Shown here piece by piece: positions 1 to 7,492 of a stretch of DNA of 64,000 nucleotides; position 1 is the stretch's first letter; every line of letters starts with the position of its first letter. Source of the DNA: Sphingobacteriales bacterium 44-15 (lineage in GTDB: Bacteria > Bacteroidota > Bacteroidia > Chitinophagales > Chitinophagaceae). The notes beneath the pieces were generated by a model. The model searched no databases and had not been told where the DNA came from. It saw only the letters and a program-made list of their open reading frames with translations. Position numbers and translations under genes: made by a program. The DNA is taken from contig MKWG01000021.1 of NCBI GenBank assembly GCA_001899685.1, forward strand, positions 36,615-100,614. The letters are read 5' to 3'.

Positions 1-1
1 A

Positions 2-481
2 TATGTGCAGGACACGGGGGCCAACCTTTACAGGCGAAGCATGTATACTTTCTGGAGAAGGACCAATCCTCCGCCATCCATGAGCACTTTTGACGCTCCG
101 CTCAGGAGCAGTTGTGTGGTGCAGCGCCAGAAAACCAGTACACCCCTGCAATCGCTGATACTGCTGAATGACCCGCAGTTTACCGAAGCAAGTCGCGCGC
201 TGGCAGCGAATGCTATGAAGAAATATGAAAACGACGCTGATCAGATCCGGTACTGCTACAGGGCGTTAACCGGGAGAAAGCCTTCACCAAAAGAAACGGC
301 TATACTTGAGCGACTCTATACCGACGAATTAGAAAAATTCAAAGCGGAACCGTCTGCCATGAAAGGATGGCTGACCTCGGGCGCATCTGTAACAGCAACA
401 AAAACACCGCAATTGCTTGCTGCATGCACCGTGATGGCAAGCACTATTATGAATTCAGATGCTTTTGTTACCCGGCGGTAA
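2..481 (+). CDS. DUF1553/DUF1549-family protein, C-terminal fragment (5' end outside window)
   Basis: This is the tail of a large exported protein of the planctomycete-type DUF1549/DUF1553 group. The frame is open to the window edge, so the gene begins upstream. The visible part carries the family signature: a YRRSMYTFWRRT stretch, then the NPPPSMSTFDAP, STPLQSL and LLNDPQF motifs, and ends with the usual short tail after the final AFVTRR. In this family the partner is almost always a DUF1501 gene, and one follows after 33 bases. The biochemical role of the family is not settled; a link to polysaccharide breakdown or surface respiration has been proposed. Identification is strong; the function is open. 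Confidence 0.9.
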   Translation, partial: YVQDTGANLYRRSMYTFWRRTNPPPSMSTFDAPLRSSCVVQRQKTSTPLQSLILLNDPQFTEASRALAANAMKKYENDADQIRYCYRALTGRKPSPKETAILERLYTDELEKFKAEPSAMKGWLTSGASVTATKTPQLLAACTVMASTIMNSDAFVTRR

Positions 482-514
482 TACCGGCACAACAAAGCTC
501 AATTTTGAGATGAT

Positions 515-1984
515 ATGAACAAAGAATTTGAACAGCTTATTGCCAGTGCTATCAACAGGAGATCTTTCCTGAAGAAAGCCTCCCTGAGCCTCGGGTCTGT
601 AGCCCTGGGATCGCTGATCGCAGGTCAGAGCGGGCTGCATACTGCAAAACCCAATGCCATTGCCGGGAACGGTGGTATATTGGGCACGCCGGACATACCG
701 GCAAGGGCGAAGCGGGTAGTATATCTTTTCCAGAGTGGCGGGCCTTCGCAGTTTGAAACCTTCGACTACAAGCCCATGCTCGAAAAAATGCATGGTCAAA
801 ACCTGCCTGACTCCGTAAGAAAAGGGCAACGGCTCACCGGTATGAGCGCCCAGCAATCCGCGCTCCCGCTCGTAGGTTCCTCTTTTAAATTTGAACAACG
901 CGGCAAAAGCGGGGCGTGGGTAAGCGAACTGATGCCCTATACCGGGTCGGTAGCGGATGATCTCTGCTTTGTCAAATCCATGTATACCGAGCAGATCAAC
1001 CACGACCCTGCGCTTACCTTCATGCAAACAGGCAATCAGCTTGCAGGCAGACCGAGCATCGGCGCATGGGTGAGCTACGGGCTTGGTTCCGACAATGATA
1101 ACCTTCCTTCATTTATAGTGCTGGTATCGAATAATGCACCACAGGATCAGCCTTTGTTTGCCAGGCTTTGGGGCAATGGTTTTCTTCCTTCCAAATACCA
1201 GGGTGTGCAATTCCGCTCCGGTGCAGACCCGGTGCTGTACCTCAACAATCCTGAAGGTTTTAAAGCGGCAGACCGCAGGGAAATGCTCAATGCACTGAAA
1301 GACCTGAATGAAGCCCAACTGGAAATTTTCGGCGATCCTGAGATCAACAATCGTGTAGCGCAGTATGAGATGGCATTTCGCATGCAGGCATCTGTGCCGG
1401 AAATAACCGATATGTCGGATGAGCCCGACTGGGTATTTGATATGTACGGGCCGGATTCCCGCACGCCCGGCACTTATGCTGCTAACTGCCTGCTGGCACG
1501 CCGGCTGCTGGAGAAAAACGTAAAATTCGTGCAGCTCTATCACCAGGGATGGGATCAGCATGGCAATCTTCCGGCTGCGCTTACCAATCAATGCAAGGCG
1601 ACGGACCAGGCATCGGCAGCGCTGGTAAAAGACCTGAAGCAAAGAGGACTGCTGGATGACACGCTGGTAATATGGGGCGGAGAATTCGGGAGAACCAACT
1701 ACTCGCAGGGAAAGCTTACCAAAGATAATTACGGGCGGGATCATCACCCGCGCTGCTTCACCATGTGGATGGCAGGTGGTGGCGTACAGCCCGGCCTCAC
1801 CTACGGTGAAACGGATGAATTTGGTTATAATATTATAAAGGACCCTGTGCACGTGCACGATTTCCAGGCAACACTTCTATATTTGTTGGGCATAGATCAC
1901 GAAAGACTCACCTTTGATGCGGAAGGCAGGAGGTTCAGGCTCACAGATGTGGAAGGAACAGTTGTAAAGAGGATCATTGTATAA
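515..1984 (+). CDS. DUF1501 domain protein with Tat signal
   Basis: This 489-residue exported protein belongs to the DUF1501 group, which is distantly related to alkaline phosphatase/sulfatase folds. Residues 14-37 form a twin-arginine signal (NRRSFLKKASLS followed by a hydrophobic run), so export by the Tat pathway is expected; tatC is in this window near 44 kb. The family's conserved parts are visible: FQSGGPSQFETFDYKP near residue 70, MYTEQINHDPA near 155, and GGEFGRTNYS...GRDHHPRCFTMWMAGGG near 390-425. The length is normal for the family. It sits 33 bases after the DUF1553 gene, the standard partner. The start is the ATG that places the RR motif about 15 residues in. The substrate is unknown. 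Confidence 0.93.
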   Translation: MNKEFEQLIASAINRRSFLKKASLSLGSVALGSLIAGQSGLHTAKPNAIAGNGGILGTPDIPARAKRVVYLFQSGGPSQFETFDYKPMLEKMHGQNLPDSVRKGQRLTGMSAQQSALPLVGSSFKFEQRGKSGAWVSELMPYTGSVADDLCFVKSMYTEQINHDPALTFMQTGNQLAGRPSIGAWVSYGLGSDNDNLPSFIVLVSNNAPQDQPLFARLWGNGFLPSKYQGVQFRSGADPVLYLNNPEGFKAADRREMLNALKDLNEAQLEIFGDPEINNRVAQYEMAFRMQASVPEITDMSDEPDWVFDMYGPDSRTPGTYAANCLLARRLLEKNVKFVQLYHQGWDQHGNLPAALTNQCKATDQASAALVKDLKQRGLLDDTLVIWGGEFGRTNYSQGKLTKDNYGRDHHPRCFTMWMAGGGVQPGLTYGETDEFGYNIIKDPVHVHDFQATLLYLLGIDHERLTFDAEGRRFRLTDVEGTVVKRIIV

Positions 1985-1985
1985 G

Positions 1986-2057
1986 GCTGTGGGCTATCAG
2001 CTATGAGCGGCGGGCTATGAGCCCACGCCTCACAGCCGATGGCTGATAGCCCACAGC
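1986..2057. repeat. Inverted repeat between DUF1501 and propeller genes
   Basis: Positions 1986-2001 and 2042-2057 are perfect 16-base inverted repeats (GCTGTGGGCTATCAGC and its complement). The loop contains further GGCTATGAGC-type copies, so the whole gap can fold as a large stem. It starts two bases after the upstream stop codon. It could reduce read-through or protect the upstream message, or simply be one of the dispersed palindromes found elsewhere in the window. Confidence 0.75.
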
Positions 2058-2086
2058 TGATAGCTCACACCTTAATAAAATTCCAT

Positions 2087-3196
2087 ATGAAAAAGAATAA
2101 CAATCCAAGAAGACAGTTTATAAAAAAGACTGCGGCCCTTACAGCCGGAGCTGTTGCAGGCTTTAATATAACAGGTAAAGCAAGCCCTGATGACAATGGT
2201 ATTATCGGGCATGGCAGTTTTACTTATAAAATGAATAAAGACTGGGGCAATCTTGATGCTGCAAAAACACCGGTCCTCAATTGTCATGAAATGGTGGAAG
2301 ATTCGAAAGGGCGCCTGCTGATGGTTACGGATGAGGTAAAGAATAATATTATAGTGTATGACAGATCAGGCAAGCTGCTCGATTCATGGGGAACACGTTA
2401 CCCCGGCGGCCACGGGCTTACGCTGGCACATGAAGGGGAAGACGATGTATTGTTCATCACAGACTGCGGTTATTACTATGGTAAGGACGGGAACTGGCAT
2501 GCGCAATCCGGCTCCATATTTAAAACCACGATCAATGGCGACCTGATCTTTACATTGGGACATCCGTATACCATAGGCGCATATAAAAAAGAAGAAAAAT
2601 TCCAGCCGACAGAAGTAGCGGTTGCGCCCAACGGCGATTTTTATGTGGCAGACGGCTATGGGTCGGATTATATCCTGCAATACAATCATAAAGGAGAATT
2701 CATCCGGATCTTTGGCGGTCATCACAACGCCAATCCTGATCATAACCTCAGCAATGCGCATGGGGTAACAGTGGATCTTCGTGATCCGTCTGCTCCCAAA
2801 CTGATCTGCACTTCACGCAATGAGAATGCATTTAAATTCTTTACGCTTGATGGAAAATATATTGAAACGGTAAAGCTGCCCGGCGCTTATGTATGCCGTC
2901 CTGTGGTACATGGAGAAAATATATATGCGGGCGTATGCTGGTCTAATTTTCGTGATACGGGAAAAATGGATGGCGGAAAATCAGGTTTTGTAACCATATT
3001 GGATAAAAATAATAAATGCATCTCCAACCCCGGCGGCACCAAACCGGAATATAAAAACGGGGTGCTGCAGCCGATGTTTGCAAACGGCAATATTTTCTAT
3101 CACGGGCATGATGTATGTGTGGATGAGGATCATAATATTTATGTATGCCAGTGGAATGCTGAGAAAACTTATCCTGTAAAACTGGAAAGGGTATAG
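2087..3196 (+). CDS. Tat-exported NHL-type beta-propeller protein
   Basis: A 369-residue secreted protein. It starts MKKNNNPRRQFIKK followed by an alanine-rich hydrophobic segment, a twin-arginine signal. The body carries repeated propeller blades of the NHL/6-bladed type, for example IIVYDRSGKLLDSWG, EVAVAPNGDFYVADGYG, YILQYNHKGEFIRIFGG and the final DHNIYVCQWN. Such propellers occur in peptidyl-glycine lyase-like and SMP-30-like proteins and often bind ligands or partners. I chose the ATG at 2087 because it gives a complete signal and lies outside the upstream inverted repeat; the frame is open further up to 2039. The position in the operon suggests it works with the DUF1553/DUF1501 pair and the cytochrome downstream. 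The substrate is unknown. Confidence 0.85.
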   Translation: MKKNNNPRRQFIKKTAALTAGAVAGFNITGKASPDDNGIIGHGSFTYKMNKDWGNLDAAKTPVLNCHEMVEDSKGRLLMVTDEVKNNIIVYDRSGKLLDSWGTRYPGGHGLTLAHEGEDDVLFITDCGYYYGKDGNWHAQSGSIFKTTINGDLIFTLGHPYTIGAYKKEEKFQPTEVAVAPNGDFYVADGYGSDYILQYNHKGEFIRIFGGHHNANPDHNLSNAHGVTVDLRDPSAPKLICTSRNENAFKFFTLDGKYIETVKLPGAYVCRPVVHGENIYAGVCWSNFRDTGKMDGGKSGFVTILDKNNKCISNPGGTKPEYKNGVLQPMFANGNIFYHGHDVCVDEDHNIYVCQWNAEKTYPVKLERV

Positions 3197-3213
3197 CAAA
3201 ATAATACGCCGTA

Positions 3214-4599
3214 ATGCATACAGACTGGTCGCTGTTTTTTGGAAGATTTCATCCGCTGCTTGTGCATATCCCTATCGGGATCATTGTATTTGCAGCGCTG
3301 TTGAGTGTGATTGCCGTTTATAAAAAAAGCCCGGTACTTGAGTCTGCTATTAATATAGCCTTGCTTGCGGGCGGCATCAGCGCGGTATTGGCCGCGCTCA
3401 CAGGATATTTCTTATCATCATCCGGAGGGTACAATGTCTATACCCTCAACTGGCATAAATGGATCGGCATTGCGGCTGCGGCGTTTATATTGATCACCTG
3501 GTATATCAGGAGCAATAAAAAAACCAATATTTTCCTTGCTAAGATCTCCCTGAGCAACTGGCTGCTGATAATATGTATCGTTCTTATCGCAGCGGGCGGT
3601 CATCTCGGAGGTAATATGACGCACGGTGAAGGCTACCTTACTGCGCACATGCCGGAGTTCCTGAGATCAATATTCGGAAAGAAAGCTGTCGTCGAAGAAA
3701 AGGCATTACCGCCGCTTGATTCGGTAGTTGTATTTGCCGATATTATTCAACCTGTTCTTCAGCAAAAATGTATTGACTGCCACAACAAAGACAAGACAGA
3801 AGGAGAGCTGGATCTTTCCACGGTGGAGGGCATCAGCAAAGGCGGAAAAAGCGGCAATACTATTGTAGCAGGAGACCTTGAGAAAAGTGAATTATTCAAA
3901 AGGATAACGCTTCCCCGGCACAGCCGGAAATTCATGCCGGCAGATAACCGGACGCCATTGTCTCCCATAGAGATCAGCTTTATGCGCTGGTGGATATTAT
4001 CGGGGACCGATTACCAAAAGAATATAACCGAACTGTCCGTGGATGATAAGGTGAAGTACCTGGTGGCCAATTATCTTGGCATCAATGCAGAAGATAACAA
4101 GGATATAGTTTTGCCTGAAGTTCCGCCTGCAGATCCCGTAACAGTAAAACAACTGAAAGACCAGAAACTGCTGATACGTAATCTTACCTCGAACAGCAAC
4201 CTGCTTGATATTTCTTTTACCATGCTGCAATCTGCGGGGGCCGATCATATTGAGCAGTTGATGCAGAAGCTTTCCCTTATCAAAGACCAGGTATACCGTC
4301 TTGATATACGCAACTGCGGTATTAATAAAGCCACCTTAAAAGCCATTGGATCATTCAGCAGGCTCAATACACTGGAGCTGCAGAAAAACAATATAGATGA
4401 TCAGTCTGTTGTGCTGCTGCAGGATTTAAAAAACCTGAATGTGCTCAATCTCGGACAAAATCCGCTTACAGACAAGTGTATAGCATCGCTTAAGCAATTG
4501 AGCGGGCTTAAGAAAGTTAATCTCTGGCAAACCCAGGTAACGGAAGAAGGCTCCAAAGGCTTACAGTCGCAGTTGCAGGGAGTGACAGTGGAACGTTAG
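3214..4599 (+). CDS. Membrane c-type cytochrome with DUF2231-like N-terminus and leucine-rich repeats
   Basis: This 461-residue protein starts with about four membrane helices (residues 10-140; the MHTDWSLFFGRFHPLLVHIP start is typical of DUF2231-like cytochrome proteins). A planctomycete-type cytochrome domain follows, with one CIDCH haem motif near residues 186-190 and the usual GELDLSTVEGISKGGKSG and RHSRKFMPAD stretches. The last 110 residues are leucine-rich repeats (LNTLELQKNNIDDQSV, LNVLNLGQNPLTD). It starts 17 bases after the propeller gene, so it is probably the last gene of the four-gene operon. A role in electron transfer at the cytoplasmic membrane linked to the exported DUF1553/DUF1501 proteins is inferred, not shown. 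Confidence 0.88.
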   Translation: MHTDWSLFFGRFHPLLVHIPIGIIVFAALLSVIAVYKKSPVLESAINIALLAGGISAVLAALTGYFLSSSGGYNVYTLNWHKWIGIAAAAFILITWYIRSNKKTNIFLAKISLSNWLLIICIVLIAAGGHLGGNMTHGEGYLTAHMPEFLRSIFGKKAVVEEKALPPLDSVVVFADIIQPVLQQKCIDCHNKDKTEGELDLSTVEGISKGGKSGNTIVAGDLEKSELFKRITLPRHSRKFMPADNRTPLSPIEISFMRWWILSGTDYQKNITELSVDDKVKYLVANYLGINAEDNKDIVLPEVPPADPVTVKQLKDQKLLIRNLTSNSNLLDISFTMLQSAGADHIEQLMQKLSLIKDQVYRLDIRNCGINKATLKAIGSFSRLNTLELQKNNIDDQSVVLLQDLKNLNVLNLGQNPLTDKCIASLKQLSGLKKVNLWQTQVTEEGSKGLQSQLQGVTVER

Positions 4600-4782
4600 G
4601 GATTACCCATTAAGGGAACTACTCTTAAGTCAGCCCAATTATGCCTGTATGTTATCGTGAAAAGTGAGACTTGCCTGCCGGTTTACCTGCCGTAGGCATG
4701 GGATAAAGGTGGAAAATGGTTCACTTCTAATATTTCTGGCGCAGACCTATATACCTGACAAGCAAAAATTTACCGGTATTGA
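4600..4782. repeat. Non-coding gap with GTGAAAAGTGAGAC-type repeat
   Basis: No gene is seen in 4600-5068. Around 4651-4735 lies a copy of the low-complexity repeat that recurs in the window (TATCGTGAAAAGTGAGAC, then CCTGCCGGTTTACCTGCC). Similar copies lie near 27.12, 30.85, 32.16 and 46.86 kb. Confidence 0.6.
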
Positions 4783-4810
4783 TGCCGGAGTTTGATTGCC
4801 GGCATTTTTT
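4783..4810 (+). terminator. Rho-independent terminator of the DUF1501/cytochrome operon
   Basis: TGCCGG at 4783-4788 pairs with CCGGCA at 4799-4804, followed by six T. It lies about 180 bases after the cytochrome stop codon and points the right way to end that operon. Confidence 0.6.
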
Positions 4811-5022
4811 CAAAGAATTTGTTTTTTATGAAACCTATACAGGCATTTAAAATTGCCGAAGCCAATGAGAGGTTAAAGCTTTTCGATCATGACTTATTTT
4901 TACCTTTTTTGTGCTGCGTGGTTATGGGAGAGATTAGCTTCTATGTTTAAGACCGCTGTTAACTCAATGTCATTTTCTTATGATTGAAGCCTCGCCTGCG
5001 AAAAGTTGGGATGCTCCCGATA

Positions 5023-5054
5023 TTGAACATCTTGAAAACAGAATAATATCTTTA
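5023..5054 (+). promoter_or_regulatory. Possible Bacteroidota promoter of marC
   Basis: TTG at 5023-5025, 21 bases, then TATCTTTA at 5047-5054, which matches TAnnTTTG except in the last base. It lies 14 bases before the ATG, so the leader would be very short. Confidence 0.35.
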
Positions 5055-5068
5055 CAAAAATTCCCGGT

Positions 5069-5647
5069 ATGGAAGTCAATTTCAATGCATTGCTCACCGT
5101 GGTGTTTACCCTCTTTGCGGTGATAGATATCATTGGCTCGATCCCCATTCTCATTTCGCTGAAGCAGCGGATGGGCGAGATCAATGCTTTTCGTGCTACC
5201 ATCGTTTCCGGGCTGTTGATGGTAGTGTTTTTATTTGTAGGCGAAAAGTTTTTGAAAGTGCTGGGGCTGGATATAAAATCATTTGCGGTGGGCGGCTCTA
5301 TAGTCATCTTTATTTTAGGGCTGGAAATGGTATTAGGCATGGAGTTTTTCAAAAGTGAAAAGGATGTAAAGGCTGCCACGCTTGTACCTATTGCCTTTCC
5401 GCTGATAGCGGGTTCAGGTACGCTCACCACCATCATCTCACTGAAAGCAAATTTCACCGACGGCACGATAATGGCCGGTATTCTCATCAATCTTATTATT
5501 ATTTACATTGTGATCCGTTTGCTGGATGTAATAGCCCGTTTGCTGGGGAATGCAGGATTAATTACTGTGCGAAAGTTTTTTGGTGTAATTTTGCTCGCCA
5601 TCGCGGTAAAGATATTTGCTGAGAACGCACATGGGTTGATTAAATAA
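5069..5647 (+). CDS. MarC-family integral membrane protein
   Basis: A 192-residue inner-membrane protein with about six hydrophobic helices and the MarC (UPF0056) signatures: FAVIDIIGSIPILISL near residue 17, FAVGGSIVIFILGLEMVLG near 72, and PLIAGSGTLTTIISL near 110. The length fits the family (190-220). MarC was once linked to multidrug resistance but its transport substrate is unknown. It stands alone: the upstream operon ends in a terminator and a tRNA cluster follows. The start codon is the only one that leaves the first helix intact. Confidence 0.92.
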   Translation: MEVNFNALLTVVFTLFAVIDIIGSIPILISLKQRMGEINAFRATIVSGLLMVVFLFVGEKFLKVLGLDIKSFAVGGSIVIFILGLEMVLGMEFFKSEKDVKAATLVPIAFPLIAGSGTLTTIISLKANFTDGTIMAGILINLIIIYIVIRLLDVIARLLGNAGLITVRKFFGVILLAIAVKIFAENAHGLIK

Positions 5648-5693
5648 TTTGAAAATTCATTTTCAAATTTTCAAATTGACCCATTTTCAAATT
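5646..5693. repeat. ATTTTCAAATT repeat cluster after marC
   Basis: A near-perfect palindrome (AATTTGAAAAT at 5646-5656 facing ATTTTCAAATT at 5659-5669) overlaps the marC stop codon. Two more direct copies of ATTTTCAAATT start at 5667 and 5683. It may act as a weak terminator for marC. Confidence 0.6.
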
Positions 5694-5698
5694 AGCCC

Positions 5699-5828
5699 GG
5701 CCTCGTAGTACAATGCCCGCCCGGCTGACGCCAGTCGGACGGGGATAGTATAATCCCGACCTTTGGTTGGGACGAAGCTCCAGATACACCTGCCCGAATG
5801 TTCGTTCAGGCGGGGGTTCGATTCCTAT
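5699..5828 (+). pseudogene. tRNA-Arg copy 1, broken by three palindromic inserts, 3' end lost
   Basis: 5699-5714 is identical to the first 16 bases of the intact tRNA at 5887. The match is then interrupted by a 28-base GC-rich hairpin (5715-5742) in the D-loop. It resumes (5743-5753), and the anticodon segment GAGTTTC is replaced by a 19-base hairpin (5754-5772). It resumes again (5773-5788) and is broken by a 26-base insert (5789-5814) before GGTTCGATTCCT. The 3' acceptor strand CGAGGCT is missing. It cannot give a normal tRNA. Confidence 0.8.
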
Positions 5829-5886
5829 GAAAAGAAAGTAATCAGGTTGATGTCCGGATGCTGACTAAAGATTTCTGCCTTGCATT

Positions 5887-5958
5887 GGCCTCGTAGTACA
5901 ATGGATAGTATAAGAGTTTCCGAAGCTCCAGATACAGGTTCGATTCCTGTCGAGGCTA
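5887..5958 (+). tRNA. tRNA-Arg (anticodon CCG)
   Basis: A full cloverleaf can be drawn: acceptor 5887-5893 with 5951-5957 (one G-U pair), D-stem GTAC/GTAT, D-loop AATGGATA, anticodon loop TTCCGAA with CCG at 5920-5922, four-base variable loop, T-stem ACAGG/CCTGT with loop TTCGATT, discriminator A5958. The top pair of the anticodon stem (A5913-C5929) is mismatched, which is unusual. This is the only complete copy of three in the cluster. A GIY-YIG gene starts 14 bases after it. Confidence 0.75.
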
Positions 5959-5972
5959 CTACTGTTTTTCCT

Positions 5973-6215
5973 ATGTTTTACACTTATGTTTTAAAAAGCA
6001 CCAATCACAATTATTATTACAAAGGTCATTGCCAGGATCTTGAAAGAAGGTTACGCCAGCACAATTCAGGAATGACAGCATCAATCCAGCCTTATATTCC
6101 TTTCACCTTAATCTATTTTGAAACGTTTGAAACGGAACAGGAAGCAATAGAAAGAGAAAAATATTTCAAATCGGCTGCCGGAAGAAGGTTTTTAAAAAAA
6201 GCACTACCCTCGTAG
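5973..6215 (+). CDS. GIY-YIG nuclease domain protein between two tRNA-Arg copies
   Basis: An 80-residue single-domain GIY-YIG protein. MFYTYVLKS and YYYKGHCQDLERRLRQHNSG hold the two motif tyrosines, the glycine and the catalytic arginine; the metal-binding glutamate lies in ETEQEAIEREKYFKS. The length is typical of small stand-alone GIY-YIG proteins in Bacteroidota. The same frame is open upstream through the whole tRNA (from 5880), so an upstream-start call would add a peptide translated from tRNA sequence; the ATG at 5973 is preferred. The stop codon TAG (6213-6215) is formed by the CTCGTAG start of the third tRNA copy, so the gene ends inside tRNA-derived DNA. Activity as a homing-type or repair nuclease is inferred from the fold only. 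Confidence 0.85.
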   Translation: MFYTYVLKSTNHNYYYKGHCQDLERRLRQHNSGMTASIQPYIPFTLIYFETFETEQEAIEREKYFKSAAGRRFLKKALPS

Positions 6216-6430
6216 TACAATGCCCGCCCGGCTGACGCCAGTCGGACGGGCCCGTCCGACTGCCCGACTGAATCATTCAGGCGAAGCAGGATGCCGTTCG
6301 GGCAGGGATAGTATAATCCTGACCTTTGGTTGGGACGAAGCTCCAGATACACCGCCCGAACGCCCGCCTGAACGAACATTCGGGCAGGTACCGTTCGGTA
6401 CGGGCGGGGTTCGATTCCTGTCGAGGCTAC
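6208..6430 (+). pseudogene. tRNA-Arg copy 3, broken by three palindromic inserts, 3' end and terminator intact
   Basis: The tRNA matches are 6208-6221, 6306-6316, 6336-6351 and 6408-6430; the last reproduces the T-arm and acceptor strand exactly. The inserts are 84 bases in the D-loop (6222-6305), a 19-base hairpin replacing the anticodon segment (6317-6335), and 56 bases ahead of the T-loop (6352-6407). The break points equal those of copy 1. A strong terminator follows, so this may be the original tRNA locus, displaced by the intact copy and nuclease gene upstream. Confidence 0.8.
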
Positions 6431-6433
6431 ATT

Positions 6434-6472
6434 ACGGAGATTTTCAAGAAAAGAGTGAGAATCTCCGTTTTT
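6434..6472 (+). terminator. Rho-independent terminator after tRNA copy 3
   Basis: ACGGAGATT (6434-6442) pairs with AATCTCCGT (6460-6468), followed by a run of T. It lies four bases after the tRNA-derived 3' end. Confidence 0.75.
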
Positions 6473-6632
6473 ATTTAAACCTTATTCGCTTGAAAGTCGA
6501 AGTGAATCTTCAGGGTCAGATATTTCTTGTGGAATACGTTTTTTTATATTTTAGTTGCAAATTAACTTATAAGTGAATAGCTTTGCATTGGAAATATGAG
6601 ATGATGAAAGTGCTAAATGCACTTTTTATACA

Positions 6633-7102
6633 GTGCGATGGGATGAGTCCAACAGTAATGAAACTGATAAGTTCTTTGCTAAATATAATGCTATTCCTGA
6701 GCTGAAAATCGAAGTTCAGAAACTTCTGAGTTTTGTGCTGGATAGTATAGGAGACGATCATGGAGCAATAGATATCTTGTTTAACAGATTTGAGCAGGAA
6801 GTAGTAGGATTACCCAATAAAGGCAAGGTAAATGTGAAAGGTATCGTATTCCTTTATCCCCAATTTTCCATTAAGGCTATATGCATTACGGATAAAGAAC
6901 CGGAAAGATCTGGTAGTATTATTTAACGGCGGCATTAAATCTGCCCAAACAAACCAGGCCAGCAAAGACCTCAACCTGAAATGGATCGAAGCGTGCCAGT
7001 TTGCCAGGCGAATTGAAGAAGCGCTAAGAGATAAAGAAATAATAATTGATGCTAAAAACCGGAAGCTTATAGCAGCGAACGGGGATGATGAAATTATTTT
7101 GT
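6633..7102 (+). pseudogene. Toxin-like gene of unknown family, frameshifted at a CCCC run
   Basis: Reading from the ATG at 6633 gives DKFFAKYNAIPELKIEVQKLLSF and on to ...KGIVFLYP. The sensible continuation (NFPLRLYALRIKNRKDL, VVLFNGGIKSAQTNQ, WIEACQFARRIEEALRDKE, ending at the TAA 7100-7102) is in another frame. The switch fits one extra C in the CCCC run at 6858-6861. Restored, the product is about 155 residues. It is followed 13 bases later by an XRE-type gene, the order of HigBA-like toxin-antitoxin pairs, but I do not recognise the toxin family. It could be a true mutation, a sequencing error, or programmed frameshifting. Confidence 0.6.
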
Positions 7103-7115
7103 AAAAGAGAATTTT

Positions 7116-7385
7116 ATGAGAAGCAAAATTGCGAAGAGAATACAAAGCGAAACGCCTGAGGAAGTGCGCATTTTTGTACGCCAGTATACCGATATCATTG
7201 TAAGGATCAACGAGCTTATTAAGGCTAAAGGCTACACGCAAAAAGACCTGGCCGAAAAACTGAATAAAAGACCGTCAGAAATCAATAAATGGCTTAAAGG
7301 TAATCATAACCTTACGCTTAAAACTATTGCTAAACTGGAAGCTCAATTAGGTGAACCAATAATTTACGTTAAGAAGGCTTCTTAA
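7116..7385 (+). CDS. XRE-family helix-turn-helix protein, antitoxin-like
   Basis: An 89-residue protein with a C-terminal helix-turn-helix (residues about 33-85: INELIKAKGYTQKDLAEKLN, RPSEINKWLKGNHNLTLKTIAKLEAQLG). The N-terminal 30 residues are a short helical arm, as in antitoxins of the HigA type that use an extension to bind the partner. It starts 13 bases after the frameshifted gene at 6633-7102, so the two were probably one transcription unit. If the toxin is dead, this may be an orphan regulator. Confidence 0.8.
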   Translation: MRSKIAKRIQSETPEEVRIFVRQYTDIIVRINELIKAKGYTQKDLAEKLNKRPSEINKWLKGNHNLTLKTIAKLEAQLGEPIIYVKKAS

Positions 7386-7492
7386 TGTGTAGTCTTCATC
7401 TCTTAACGGGCCACAAAGGTCTTTGCCAGGATTTGCAGAGAGGCTTGCAGCAGCACAATTCCGGAATGAATGAATCAATAAGGTTACTACAC
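7385..7492 (+). pseudogene. Decayed GIY-YIG gene remnant
   Basis: The frame from the ATG at 7385 gives HKGLCQDLQRGLQQHNSGMNESIR, which lines up with YKGHCQDLERRLRQHNSGMTASIQ of the intact GIY-YIG gene at 5973. The first motif is shortened by about five codons and everything after residue 40 is gone. The two segments are also clearly similar at DNA level, so this is a relic of a second copy. Its ATG overlaps the upstream stop codon. Confidence 0.75.

Noticed and set aside
455..1027. Long minus-strand open frame inside the DUF1501 gene
   Set aside because: It is the mirror of a well-supported coding region and has no recognisable motif.
6208..6430. A functional split tRNA made by splicing out the three inserts
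   Set aside because: The anticodon segment is replaced, not just interrupted, so removing the inserts would not restore CCG; bacterial splicing of this kind is unknown. Kept only as a pseudogene.
6220..6576. Plus-strand open frame of 118 codons across tRNA copy 3
   Set aside because: It is translated palindromic repeat and tRNA sequence (RPTARLNHSGEAGCRSGRD); low-complexity and without any domain.
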